Shown one piece after another: positions 50,640 through 59,180 of a stretch of 64,000 bases of DNA (its first letter is position 1; each line of letters opens with the position of its first letter). Where the stretch lies: contig NZ_JBJHBQ010000008.1 of the NCBI RefSeq assembly GCF_050485565.1, positions 62,001 to 126,000 on the forward strand, read 5' to 3'. Source of the stretch: Glycocaulis sp050485565 (lineage in GTDB: Bacteria > Pseudomonadota > Alphaproteobacteria > Caulobacterales > Maricaulaceae). The translations under genes and the position numbers were made by a program. Below the pieces are notes generated by a model. That model saw only the letters and a list, made by a program, of their open reading frames with translations. It had not been told where the DNA came from and did no database searches.

Positions 50640-51443
50640 ATGCCTCATTCACACCTGACGCGCCTTGCCCGCCTTGGCGTCTGTGCGCTGGCCCTGACGG
50701 CGATGAGCGCGTGCGCGGTACGTGACCGCGCCAGCTATATCGGCCAGCCGCCGCCCCTGTCTCCCCTTTCGGCGGACGCGGCCATTCGCGGTGTCGGCAT
50801 TACCGAGCAGCATGGCGGGGCAGGCGAGCGCCAGATGGAGGCCCTGCAGGCCGCTATTGCTGCCCGCCAGAACGATACCGGCAATCTGAACTCGCTGTGG
50901 CGGTCGAACTCGTCCACCTTCTTTGGTGATCCGCGTGCGGCGCGTGTGGGCGATATCCTGACCGTCAACATCAATATCGCCGATCGCGCCCAGGTGAATA
51001 ACCAGACCAACCGCTCACGCGAGACATCCGAACGGGCGGGCATCCCCAATTTCTTCGGCGGGGAAGCAGCGCTTGACGGCTTCTTCAACGACGCCGTCGA
51101 TCCGGCAAATCTTGTCCGCATGGGGTCAACCAGCTCCACGCGCGGTGCCGGGTCGGTCAACCGCTCCGAGACGATCCGCCTGACGGCTGCCGCCATCGTG
51201 GTCGACGTTCTGTGGAACGGAAACATGATCGTGCATGGGCGTCAGGAAGTGCGGATCAATAACGAAGTGCGCGAGCTTCTGATCTCCGGCATTGTGCGCC
51301 CGCAGGACATCGCCTCGGACAACACGATCGATCACTCCAAGATCGCCGAGGCGCGCATTTCCTACGGTGGCCGCGGCCATATCTCCGAGATGCAACGCCC
51401 GCCAGTGGGGCAGGAAATCTACAACCTGCTCTGGCCCTTCTAG
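50640..51443 (+). CDS. flgH: Flagellar L-ring lipoprotein FlgH
   Basis: 267 aa. Lipobox in LTAMSAC (Cys about 22), then the FlgH core: SLWRSNSSTFFGDPRAARVG, GDILTVNINIADRAQVNNQT, TIRLTAAAIVVDVLWNGNMI and the C-terminal SYGGRGHISEMQRPP. Forms the outer-membrane L ring. The ATG at 50640 follows GTCAGGAG; the frame upstream to 50598 overlaps flgA and is rejected. Confidence 0.96.
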   Translation: MPHSHLTRLARLGVCALALTAMSACAVRDRASYIGQPPPLSPLSADAAIRGVGITEQHGGAGERQMEALQAAIAARQNDTGNLNSLWRSNSSTFFGDPRAARVGDILTVNINIADRAQVNNQTNRSRETSERAGIPNFFGGEAALDGFFNDAVDPANLVRMGSTSSTRGAGSVNRSETIRLTAAAIVVDVLWNGNMIVHGRQEVRINNEVRELLISGIVRPQDIASDNTIDHSKIAEARISYGGRGHISEMQRPPVGQEIYNLLWPF

Positions 51444-51531
51444 AAGCGCGCCGTAAACCGGAAAACGCTAACACTTTGCTCATCATTCGGCCCCTAGGAT
51501 AACGCCCGGGCGAAAGCTCGAAGGGGACCGG

Positions 51532-51975
51532 ATGACTGGGCGTTTCTCATATATTACAAGGATGCTGGGGCCGGAGCGGGTGATGTATGTCCGCGCTTTC
51601 GGCGTCAACCGGCCCGACATAAGCCGTGACCGTGGCGGCATGCTGCTCGACCGGGTGGCCAGGGGCGGCGTCAACGCCGTTATCTTCGACTACCGGCGCA
51701 TGCTCTACACCCATGACACCTTCCAGATCGGCACGCTCGCAGGGCGGGTCGCCAGCCGTCTGCCAGCGGGCTTTCCGGTCGCCTATGTGCTCGCCCGCCA
51801 GCACACCGGTTTCGTGGTGACACTGATGCGCACGCTGACGCGCAAGGGCATCATCACCGAACCCTTCGCCAGCCACCGCCCGGCCATCGCCTGGGCGAGC
51901 GAACAGGTCAGGATCGCGCAGCTTGCCGCCGGCAGTTACCACGAAAGCCCGGTCCTGCATGCCCGCAGCGCCTGA
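51532..51975 (+). CDS. STAS/SpoIIAA-like small protein (first of pair)
   Basis: 147 aa. Has a compact alpha/beta order that resembles SpoIIAA-like/STAS proteins: strand-helix segments around ISRDRGGMLLDRVARGGVNA (about 30-49), VIFDYRRMLY and VAYVLARQHTGFVV. No function recognised. It overlaps the start of a diverged paralogue by 17 nt; both are probably co-expressed. Preceded by an AAGGGGA ribosome-binding site. Separated from flgH by 88 bp, so it may not belong to the flagellar operon. Confidence 0.65.
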   Translation: MTGRFSYITRMLGPERVMYVRAFGVNRPDISRDRGGMLLDRVARGGVNAVIFDYRRMLYTHDTFQIGTLAGRVASRLPAGFPVAYVLARQHTGFVVTLMRTLTRKGIITEPFASHRPAIAWASEQVRIAQLAAGSYHESPVLHARSA

Positions 51976-52354
51976 TTCAGCAGACCTTGTTGTCGAGAAA
52001 TTCGAACTGGAGGACGCCAACGTATTCTGCGCCCGCCTGATCGGCATCAATCGGGTGAAGGACAGTCTTGGCAATGCCGAACGGCTTTCGCAGCGCGTGG
52101 TGCGCGAGGGGCGTGACGCCATCATCCTCGACTACAGCCAGTGCAAGCTGGAGCACAAGCTAGAGGAGTTTGTGAAGGTGGGAGAGGTGTTCGCCCGGCA
52201 CATGCCGGTGCATGTGCGGATGAGCTATGTCTATGGCCCGTCCAACATGATGCACGCCGTCTATATGACGAAAATGCTCCACAAGGCCGGATTCAAGGCG
52301 CGCGCCTTCGACAATTGGGGCGATGCGGAGCGCTTCGCCCGCGGCAACGACTAG
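51959..52354 (+). CDS. STAS/SpoIIAA-like small protein (second of pair)
   Basis: 131 aa. Parallel features to its 5' neighbour: NAERLSQRVVREGRDAIILD then YSQCKLEHKLEEFVKVGEVF and a C-terminal helix DNWGDAERFARG. The shared order of strands and the same RVxxxGxxAxIxDY stretch suggest a tandem duplication with strong divergence. ATG 51959 is used; the longer frame from 51923 lies inside the first gene. Convergent with dksA. Confidence 0.65.
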   Translation: MPAAPDSADLVVEKFELEDANVFCARLIGINRVKDSLGNAERLSQRVVREGRDAIILDYSQCKLEHKLEEFVKVGEVFARHMPVHVRMSYVYGPSNMMHAVYMTKMLHKAGFKARAFDNWGDAERFARGND

Positions 52355-52357
52355 CTA

Positions 52358-52789
52358 TCAGTCGTCGCGATGCACCCGCTCTGAGCGCTCATGGCGCTCC
52401 TGGGCTTCCAGGCTGAGGGTTGCCACCGGGCGCGCGTCCAGACGGGCCAGTGAAATCGGCTCCCCCGTCTCGTCGCAATAGCCGTAAGTGTCTTCCTCTA
52501 TCCGGCGCAGGGCCGATTCGATCTTGGCGATCAGCTTGCGCTGGCGGTCGCGGGCGCGAAGCTCCAGCGACCGGTCTGTCTCGGTGGATGCGCGGTCAGC
52601 CAGATCGGGCAGTGCGCCGATATCTTCCTGCAGGGCGTAGAGCGTGGTCTTGCTCTCCCGCAGGATCTCGTCTTTCCACGCCATCAGCTTGCGGCGGAAA
52701 TATTCTTTCTGCCGGGGATTCATGAAGTCTTCGTCCTCGCTGGGACGATACCCCTCAGGCAGCTCTATCTTGGATTCAAACGCGCTCAT
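52358..52789 (-). CDS. dksA: DksA-type RNA polymerase-binding factor
   Basis: 143 aa. Secondary-channel regulator of RNA polymerase acting with ppGpp. Coiled-coil with the family start MNPRQKEYFRRKLMAWKDEI (about 24-43) and the tip region DLADRASTETDRSLELRARD with the Asp pair expected at the tip, then the globular end YGYCDETGEPISLARLDARP. Only one of the four zinc-finger cysteines is present (CDET, and ATLS where a CxxC is usual), a known alphaproteobacterial variant. ATG 52789 has GAGGCGG upstream. Confidence 0.92.
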   Translation of the reverse strand: MSAFESKIELPEGYRPSEDEDFMNPRQKEYFRRKLMAWKDEILRESKTTLYALQEDIGALPDLADRASTETDRSLELRARDRQRKLIAKIESALRRIEEDTYGYCDETGEPISLARLDARPVATLSLEAQERHERSERVHRDD

Positions 52790-52948
52790 ACGACCGCCTC
52801 CATGACGCTCACGCCCCTGCCCATGAGCGCGGCGGAGAATATCGGCGCAACTCATCAAGTCAACGACGCATGACCGTTACACCGCAAGTTTGGTGCCAAT
52901 AGGATTAGATAAAGACTTTCAAGAGGTAACTGGCCACGCATTGGCCAT

Positions 52949-53371
52949 TCAGGCGTCGTATTTGGCCAGTTCGACCGCTGCGCGCGTCTCAACTTCGTCC
53001 AGCATGGCTTCCAGACGCGGGTCGGACACCGACTCGCGGCGGGCCTTGAGCACGTCCATGAGGCGGACGAGCTTGGAGCGCGGCACGCCGCCTTCGAGCA
53101 GCGCGATTTTCAGATCGTCGAGCACATCCAGCAGGGTGAAAGCGCGCTCGGTGGCACGCTGGCGCGCACCGGCCTCATCATGGTCGCCCTGCAGCGCCAG
53201 AAGCGCCTCGACCGATCCGACCGATGCGACCGGTCCGGTGCCAGCAACGCTGGAGGGAGCGGGGGATGGCGCCGGTGAGGCAGGCGCGAAGCTGCCAGAC
53301 CCGCCTTGCGTGCGGCTGGTGCGCTTCGGGGCGCTGGTGCTCTGGGTCCCGCCAGGACCGGTGATCTTCAT
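52949..53371 (-). CDS. fliX: Flagellar assembly regulator FliX
   Basis: 140 aa. Pro/Ser-rich N-terminal third (about 1-45), then the FliX core ALLALQGDHDEAGARQRATE, RAFTLLDVLDDLKIALLEGG and LDEVETRAAVELAKYDA. In Caulobacter FliX couples early basal-body assembly to the sigma-54 activator FlbD. Divergent from flgI, the known arrangement, with a CtrA box in the shared region. Confidence 0.93.
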   Translation of the reverse strand: MKITGPGGTQSTSAPKRTSRTQGGSGSFAPASPAPSPAPSSVAGTGPVASVGSVEALLALQGDHDEAGARQRATERAFTLLDVLDDLKIALLEGGVPRSKLVRLMDVLKARRESVSDPRLEAMLDEVETRAAVELAKYDA

Positions 53372-53411
53372 CGGTCGAGCCTCTTCGACAGGTTCATAAG
53401 ACGCAAATTGC

Positions 53412-53436
53412 TTAAGCTTGTTTAACAGACCCTTAA
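53412..53436. promoter_or_regulatory. CtrA box of the fliX/flgI intergenic region
   Basis: TTAA-cagaccc-TTAA (53422-53436), exact N7 spacing, 51 bp upstream of fliX, plus another TTAA at 53412-53415 spaced by 6. Class II control of fliX is the expected outcome. Confidence 0.8.
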
Positions 53437-53548
53437 ACCGCTTCGCGCGCCCGGCAAAATCTTCCCGGCAGTACGCGCGCCGTCATGGTTTTGCCGCCCG
53501 CCTGGAAAAGCGGCCTCTTATATATCAGTGCATTAGCGCTACTGAAGC

Positions 53549-53563
53549 TGGCACGCATTTCGC
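53549..53563 (+). promoter_or_regulatory. Sigma-54 promoter of flgI operon
   Basis: TGGCACGCATTTCGC: GG at 53550-53551 and GC at 53562-53563, TGGCACG-N4-TCGC, a single mismatch from TTGC. Start site expected near 53575, about 33 bp before flgI. Confidence 0.85.
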
Positions 53564-53607
53564 ATGGTTAACGTGCGAACAGACACCCAGGCGGAGAACC
53601 GCACCCG

Positions 53608-54708
53608 ATGATGATCCGGATTATCACTGCCCTTGCCCTCGGCCTGGCGCTCTGCGCGCCGGTTCACGCCAATCCGCGTATCAAGGACATTGCCGATATC
53701 GAGGGCGTCCGGGACAACCAGCTGGTTGGCTATGGCCTCGTGGTGGGTCTCGACGGTTCGGGCGATACGCTGCGCAATTCGGCGTTCACCCGCCAGTCGC
53801 TGAACTCGCTGATGGAGCGCTTCAACGTCAATATCCGCGATGCGGACCTGCGCACAGGCAATGTCGCCGCCGTGCTGGTGACGGCGCATCTGCCGCCGTT
53901 TGCCACGCAAGGTTCACGCATGGATGTCACCGTGTCGGCCATGGGCGATGCCAGCAGCCTGCAGGGCGGCGTCCTGATCGCCACACCGCTGATGGGCGCT
54001 GACGGACAGGTGTACGCGGTGGCGCAAGGCTCCATCGCGGTAGGCGGGTTCACCGCGCAGGGCGCAGGTGCCAGCATCACACGCGGCGTGCCGACCAATG
54101 GCCGCATCTCCAACGGCGCGATCATCGAGCGCGAGTTGCGTTTTGATCTCGCGAGCCGCGACGAAATCCGCCTTGCCCTGCGTAATCCCGATTTCACCAC
54201 AGCGCGCCGCATGGCCGACGCCATCAACGCCTATATCGGCACCGGCACCGCCCATGCCAGCGATCCGGCAACCGTGGTGGTCAGCCGCCCGGCGAGCTTC
54301 CGCGGCGATATGGTCGGTCTGGTGGCCGATGTGGAGCAGCTGCGCGTTGCCGCCGATATGCGCGCCCGCGTGGTCATCGATGAGAGCACCGGCACCATCG
54401 TGATGGGCGAGAATGTGCGCGTCTCCACCGTGGCCATCGCGCAGGGCAATCTCACCATCACCGTCAGCGAGACCCCGATTGCCAGCCAGCCGGGCGCCTT
54501 CTCCGAAGGCGAAACCGTGGTTCTGCCGCGCACACAGGTTACCGCCGAGGAAGACTCCATGCAGCTGGGCGTGCTGCAGGGCACAGTGTCCTTGCGCGAG
54601 CTGGTGGACGGGCTGAACGCGTTGGGCGTCTCGCCGCGAGACATGATCACGATTTTGCAGACCATCAAGGCGGCAGGCGCACTGCAGGCCGAGATCGAGG
54701 TGCTGTGA
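53608..54708 (+). CDS. flgI: Flagellar P-ring protein FlgI
   Basis: 366 aa. Signal peptide (1-21, ending PVHA), the FlgI start RIKDIADIEGVRDNQLVGYG then LVVGLDGSGDTLRNS (about 24-59), VTAHLPPFATQGSRMDVTVS and C-terminal TAEEDSMQLGVLQGTVSLRE then LVDGLNALGVSPRD. Periplasmic P ring. Its stop overlaps cheL by one base. Confidence 0.97.
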   Translation: MMIRIITALALGLALCAPVHANPRIKDIADIEGVRDNQLVGYGLVVGLDGSGDTLRNSAFTRQSLNSLMERFNVNIRDADLRTGNVAAVLVTAHLPPFATQGSRMDVTVSAMGDASSLQGGVLIATPLMGADGQVYAVAQGSIAVGGFTAQGAGASITRGVPTNGRISNGAIIERELRFDLASRDEIRLALRNPDFTTARRMADAINAYIGTGTAHASDPATVVVSRPASFRGDMVGLVADVEQLRVAADMRARVVIDESTGTIVMGENVRVSTVAIAQGNLTITVSETPIASQPGAFSEGETVVLPRTQVTAEEDSMQLGVLQGTVSLRELVDGLNALGVSPRDMITILQTIKAAGALQAEIEVL

Positions 54709-55031
54709 TGGATGATTTCCTCGCCAGTCAGGTTCAGGGCGCTTTTCAGACCCGCGAACCCTCCCTGCCCGGCACGGGCGGCATTACCAATGCCGAACAG
54801 GCGCGCCAGGTTGCCGAGGAGTTCGAGGCGGTCTTCCTTGCCCAGCTCGTGGAACAGATGATGGGCGAGAGCACACAGAGCGAGATGTTTGGCGGCGGCG
54901 CGGGCGAGAGCGCCTTCCGGGGCATGCTCAATGAGGAATACGCCAAGGTGATGGCGCGCGCAGGCGGGATTGGCCTTGCTGATGATCTGGCCCGCGAGAT
55001 TCTGCGCCTTCAGGAAGCAGGAGCACGCTAA
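54708..55031 (+). CDS. cheL: Rod-binding protein, CheL/FlgJ N-terminal type
   Basis: 107 aa. Single rod-binding domain (pfam Rod-binding): AEEFEAVFLAQLVEQMMGES (about 37-56), ESAFRGMLNEEYAKVMARAG then GIGLADDLAREILR. Lacks the muramidase domain of enteric FlgJ; in Caulobacter this gene is cheL. Sits between flgI and flbY with one-base overlaps on both sides. Confidence 0.93.
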   Translation: MDDFLASQVQGAFQTREPSLPGTGGITNAEQARQVAEEFEAVFLAQLVEQMMGESTQSEMFGGGAGESAFRGMLNEEYAKVMARAGGIGLADDLAREILRLQEAGAR

Positions 55032-55471
55032 TGAGTGAACTGGCCGCGAAAACCCCTGCCGAGCGCGCTGCCATGCTGGTCCGCCTGACCGCGCGCCTGA
55101 CCGAGCTGTTTGACACCGAGACGACCCATTTCGAGGCGCGCCAGCCGCACAAGGCTTTCGATCTGCAGGACGAGAAGATGCAGCTGGCCAATATCTACCG
55201 GCGCGAAACCCAGCTCGCCGCCAGCGATCCGGAGCGTCTTGCGGGGCTGGAACCGGCGCTCAAGGCGTCCTTGCGGGCAAATGTGGAGAAGCTCGACGCC
55301 GCTGTGCAGCGCAATGGCGTTGTGGTCGAAGCGCTCAAAGACATTACCGAAGGGCTGGTAAAGTCCATCGCCGACGAAGCTGTCCGCCAGAAGGCGCAGA
55401 ATGCTGGCTACGGCCCGCAATCGGCACGCGCAAGCCAGATCGGCGCGATAGCCGTCAACCAGAGCGCCTGA
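55031..55471 (+). CDS. flbY: Flagellar protein FlbY
   Basis: 146 aa. Helical, FlgN-like: LVRLTARLTELFDTETTHFE (about 16-35), LQDEKMQLANIYRRETQLAA, LRANVEKLDAAVQRNGVVVE (about 81-100), a chaperone-like helical bundle. Position after flgI-cheL matches Caulobacter flbY. Its start overlaps cheL by one base. Confidence 0.85.
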   Translation: MSELAAKTPAERAAMLVRLTARLTELFDTETTHFEARQPHKAFDLQDEKMQLANIYRRETQLAASDPERLAGLEPALKASLRANVEKLDAAVQRNGVVVEALKDITEGLVKSIADEAVRQKAQNAGYGPQSARASQIGAIAVNQSA

Positions 55472-55483
55472 AGACCGGTAGCC

Positions 55484-55798
55484 TCAACTCGGAGGGGCTA
55501 GCCGCTCCACTGCCTCACTGCGCGACAGGCCGGCAATACGCACCGTCTTTATCCGCGCGGTATGACCTGAAACCAGCTCCAGCGCGGATTTCGGCACGCC
55601 CAGCGTTTTGGCCAGCAATTTGAGAACAGCCATATTGGCCGCGCCCTTGTCCGGCACGGCGCGCACGCGGATTTTCAGATGAGCCAGCCCGTCGGCGCGG
55701 ATCTCCACGCCCTCTATCGTGTCTCTGGAGGCGTTCGGCGTAACACGAAGGCGAAGGATTGCTCCTTCGCCTTCATCACTTATCCAGTCTGCGTTCAA
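55484..55798 (-). CDS. DUF167 (YggU-family) protein
   Basis: 104 aa. LRLRVTPNASRDTIEGVEIR and LKIRVRAVPDKGAANMAVLK (about 50-69), then LELVSGHTARIKTVRI, matching DUF167. TTG start at 55798, 5 bp after the ftsH stop. A 9-bp perfect stem GGCGAAGGA-ttgc-TCCTTCGCC (55750-55771) lies inside its first codons. Convergent with flbY. Confidence 0.85.
   Translation of the reverse strand: MNADWISDEGEGAILRLRVTPNASRDTIEGVEIRADGLAHLKIRVRAVPDKGAANMAVLKLLAKTLGVPKSALELVSGHTARIKTVRIAGLSRSEAVERLAPPS
55750..55771. other. Stem-loop at the start of the DUF167 gene
   Basis: GGCGAAGGA-ttgc-TCCTTCGCC, nine perfect pairs and a four-base loop, 33-54 bp after the ftsH stop codon. No T-run follows. It may slow ribosomes on DUF167 or protect the ftsH 3' end. 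Confidence 0.5.
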
Positions 55799-55803
55799 GG
55801 CGC

Positions 55804-57741
55804 TCAGGCCGGGCCGGGCTTGGGCTCCATGCCGCCGGGCGCGGACACTTCATCCTCGTCCTCGTCATCGATGACCGGGACCGCGCTATCGGGCGTGGTC
55901 GGGCCTTCGCCCTTGGCGGGAATATCGGTATTGCGCACAGGCGGCTTGCCATTGAGCAGATCGTTGATCTCTTCGCCGGACAGCGTCTCGTATTCGAGCA
56001 GGCCCTGCGCGATGGCTTCCCAGTCCTTGTTGTACTCGGTGAGGATGCGGCGCGCCTCGTTAAGGCCGCCTTCGACCAGACCCTTCACCTCACGCTCGAT
56101 CTTGGCCGCCGTCTCGGCAGACACGGTGCGCGATTGCTGCACCAGTTGCTGGCCGAGGAACACATCGCCCTGATTGTCGGCATAGTCGATGGGTCCGAGC
56201 TCGTCGGAGAAGCCCCATTGGGTGACCATGGCGCGGGCAAGGCGCGTGGCCTGCTGGATGTCGCTGGCCGCGCCGGACGTCACATTGTCCTTGCCGAATT
56301 TCAGCTCCTCGGCAATGCGCCCGCCCATCATGATGGCCAGACGGCTGGTCATTTCCTGATGGGTCATGGACAGCTTGTCGCCCTCGGGCAGCTGCATCAC
56401 CATGCCGAGCGCACGCCCGCGCGGAATGATCGTCGCCTTGTGGACCGGATCAGCGGCAGGCACGCGCAGCGCCACGATGGCGTGACCGGCCTCGTGATAG
56501 GCGGTCAGCGTCTTTTCCTTCTCGCCCATGACCATGGAGCGGCGCTCCGGCCCCATCATCACCTTGTCCTTGGCCTCTTCGAACTCGGCCATGGAGACCA
56601 GGCGGCGATTGCGGCGCGCAGCCAGCAGGGCCGCCTCGTTGACGAGGTTGGCAAGGTCCGCGCCGGAAAAACCCGGCGTGCCGCGCGCGATCACTTTGGG
56701 ATCGACATCAGCGGCCAGCGGCACGTTGCGCATATGGACTTTGAGGATTTTCTCGCGGCCCGTGATGTCCGGGTTCGGCACCACGACCTGACGGTCGAAA
56801 CGGCCCGGACGGAGCAGGGCGGGATCGAGCACGTCAGGGCGGTTGGTCGCCGCGATGAGGATGATGCCCTCATTGGCTTCAAACCCGTCCATCTCGACGA
56901 GAAGCTGGTTGAGGGTCTGCTCGCGCTCATCATTGCCGCCGCCAAGGCCGGCACCGCGTGAGCGGCCCACCGCGTCGATCTCGTCGATGAAGATGATGCA
57001 TGGCGCGTTCTTCTTGGCCTGCTCGAACATGTCACGCACGCGGCTGGCACCGACGCCGACAAACATCTCCACGAAGTCCGAGCCGGAAATGGTGAAGAAG
57101 GGCACGCCCGCCTCACCGGCGACGGCGCGCGCGGTCAGCGTCTTGCCGGTACCCGGAGGGCCGATCAGCAGCGCGCCTTTGGGGATCTTGCCGCCCAGAC
57201 GCTGGAATTTGGAGGGGTCTTTGAGAAATTCGACGATCTCGGAAAGTTCTTCCTTGGCCTCGTCAATGCCCGCCACATCATCGAACGTGACCCGGCCGGT
57301 TTTCTCGGTCAGGAGCTTGGCCTTGGACTTGCCAAAGCCCATCGCGCCTTTGCCGCCGCCCTGCATCTGGCGCATGAAGAAAATCCACACCCCGATCAGC
57401 AGCAGCATCGGGAACCAGCTCAGCAGGATGCCAAAGAGGTTCATGCCGCCTTCGGCCGGCGCGCGCGCGGTGATCTGGACATTGTTTGAGCGCAGCGCAT
57501 CGGTAACGCGCGCATCGGCAGGCACTTCGGTGCGGAAAGCCTGTCCGCCGCTCAGCTCGCCCGTGATGGACTGGCCTTCGATCGTGACCTCGCGGACGCG
57601 GCCCGCCTCCACATTATCCATGAACTGGGTGTAGGTAAGCTCATTGGTCTGCGCGGCCGGGCGCGGCCCCTGAAGGATGTTGAACAGGGCAACCAGCAGA
57701 ACCAGCAGGATCGCCCACACCATAATATTACGCAAATTCAT
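55804..57741 (-). CDS. ftsH: ATP-dependent zinc metalloprotease FtsH
   Basis: 645-aa inner-membrane AAA+ protease. Two N-terminal helices (about 4-22 and 100-118), AAA domain with Walker A GPPGTGKT (about 195-202) and Walker B IIFIDEIDAVG (about 248-258), SRH, then the protease domain with zinc motif HEAGH (about 419-423). ATG 57741 with AAAGG upstream; the TTG at 57744 is rejected. Degrades membrane and regulatory proteins. Ordered tilS then ftsH as in many proteobacteria. Confidence 0.98.
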   Translation of the reverse strand: MNLRNIMVWAILLVLLVALFNILQGPRPAAQTNELTYTQFMDNVEAGRVREVTIEGQSITGELSGGQAFRTEVPADARVTDALRSNNVQITARAPAEGGMNLFGILLSWFPMLLLIGVWIFFMRQMQGGGKGAMGFGKSKAKLLTEKTGRVTFDDVAGIDEAKEELSEIVEFLKDPSKFQRLGGKIPKGALLIGPPGTGKTLTARAVAGEAGVPFFTISGSDFVEMFVGVGASRVRDMFEQAKKNAPCIIFIDEIDAVGRSRGAGLGGGNDEREQTLNQLLVEMDGFEANEGIILIAATNRPDVLDPALLRPGRFDRQVVVPNPDITGREKILKVHMRNVPLAADVDPKVIARGTPGFSGADLANLVNEAALLAARRNRRLVSMAEFEEAKDKVMMGPERRSMVMGEKEKTLTAYHEAGHAIVALRVPAADPVHKATIIPRGRALGMVMQLPEGDKLSMTHQEMTSRLAIMMGGRIAEELKFGKDNVTSGAASDIQQATRLARAMVTQWGFSDELGPIDYADNQGDVFLGQQLVQQSRTVSAETAAKIEREVKGLVEGGLNEARRILTEYNKDWEAIAQGLLEYETLSGEEINDLLNGKPPVRNTDIPAKGEGPTTPDSAVPVIDDEDEDEVSAPGGMEPKPGPA

Positions 57742-57887
57742 CAACTTACCTTTCGCCGGGCCTGCATGCCCGCTTCAAGTCCGGTAGCCTTTGCATCAGA
57801 CGCATTTACGTCTGGCGCAAAAGCGCTGTCTTCCATATTGGACGGCGTACGCGTTTTCGCCAGCCCTGCGCGGCCAGCTGCCGCACA

Positions 57888-59180
57888 TCATACACTGTTT
57901 TCGCCTGCCGTGCCGTTTGCGGACACACCCAGCAATCCCTCCAGCCGGTCTGCAATCAGTGCGCCAGCCGCGCCGTCTCCCGGCGGCGTCTCCAGCCCGG
58001 TAATCACGCTGCGCCCTTCGCTCTCGATAACCGCCAGAGATGGCCGCAATCGGGCAGGCACGCCCTCCACGACGCGGTTTCGCTCCAGCAGAGGTTTCAC
58101 GGTCAGGGGCGCGGAGCCTGCGCATACCAGCATCCGGCCGTCGAACACGCCGCAATCACCCGGTTTTACATGCAGCGCGTCAACGCCCCGGCGTCCATCG
58201 GCGCGCCCCGCCACAGCGCCCGGATCACGCCCGATCACGCCCTCACGCGTCAGCAATACGCCCGCACCGCTGAACGCGCGGCCCGCCTGCAATGCGTCCA
58301 GCAGGCCGGTGACATTATCCGGCCCCGGCATGGCCTGTTCGCCGCTTACCGCCAGTATCAGCGCCTCGCACGCCCGTAAGCCCGCCTCGCGCGGGGCAGC
58401 GGCCAGAAGCGCGCCATCCAGCGCTGCGCCGCCCCAGGGCAGGATATCGGCGATAGCGGCCAGCAGCTGGCGCGCTGCGCGGCGTGACGCCCGGTCTGCC
58501 GCCAGCGCCGCATCGTTGAGCGCAAGAAGCCTCCGCCCCGCCTGGCTGGCGGGCAGCGGCGCAGCGGCCCGGATGCGGACCCGCTCGAACGCGCGATTGG
58601 CGTTGGAGGGGTCGTCCACCCAGTCCACGCCTTCACGTTTGAGATAGTCGCGCAAGGCCGCCCGCGATGCACGCACCAGAGGACGCGCCAGGCGTATGCC
58701 CCGCCCCTGCGGCCAGGCGGGGCTGGGACCAGACTCTCCCATCGCGGCAAGTGCGCGCCAGCCAGCGGCGGGACGCGACAGGCGCATCAGCAGCGTTTCG
58801 ATAACATCGTCTGCGGTGTGCGCGAGAAACAGGCTGCTTGCGCCAAGCTGACGCGCAGCATCAGCCAGAAGCCCATGGCGCGCGCGCCGGGCAGCGCCCT
58901 GTCCGGGGGCGGGTGCATTCCAGACGAGAATGTACGCTTTTGCACCCAGCGCCTCGGCCCGCTGAGCCACCAGAGCGGCTTCATCTGCGCTCTCCGGCCG
59001 CAGACGATGATCTACGATGAGGGTATGAAGTTCGCGGCCTGAACGCGCGGCCTCGCCCGCCATCAGGCAGGCCAGCGCCATGGAATCGCCCCCACCCGAC
59101 AGAGCCAGCACAAGCGGACCTGCCGGGCACAGGCGCGAAACCGCGCGTGCGCCGCCAGTAAGGTCAGGCTCTAGCGGCAC
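57888..59180 (-). CDS. tilS: tRNA(Ile)-lysidine synthase TilS
   Basis: 430 aa. Modifies C34 of tRNA-Ile CAU using ATP and lysine. The N-terminal PP-loop SGGGDSMAL (about 30-38) and FLAHTADDVIETLLMRL (about 119-135) are typical; the C-terminal substrate-binding portion is Ala/Arg rich and diverged. GTG start at 59180, overlapping cpoB by 10 nt. 146 bp separate it from ftsH; that gap holds a CAGACG-N6-CGTCTG hairpin (57797-57814). Confidence 0.93.
   Translation of the reverse strand: MPLEPDLTGGARAVSRLCPAGPLVLALSGGGDSMALACLMAGEAARSGRELHTLIVDHRLRPESADEAALVAQRAEALGAKAYILVWNAPAPGQGAARRARHGLLADAARQLGASSLFLAHTADDVIETLLMRLSRPAAGWRALAAMGESGPSPAWPQGRGIRLARPLVRASRAALRDYLKREGVDWVDDPSNANRAFERVRIRAAAPLPASQAGRRLLALNDAALAADRASRRAARQLLAAIADILPWGGAALDGALLAAAPREAGLRACEALILAVSGEQAMPGPDNVTGLLDALQAGRAFSGAGVLLTREGVIGRDPGAVAGRADGRRGVDALHVKPGDCGVFDGRMLVCAGSAPLTVKPLLERNRVVEGVPARLRPSLAVIESEGRSVITGLETPPGDGAAGALIADRLEGLLGVSANGTAGENSV

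Noticed and set aside
57755..57779. RpoH-like CTTGAA-N13-CCCGGC before ftsH
   Set aside because: The -10 half is poor and the transcript would start only a few bases before the ATG.
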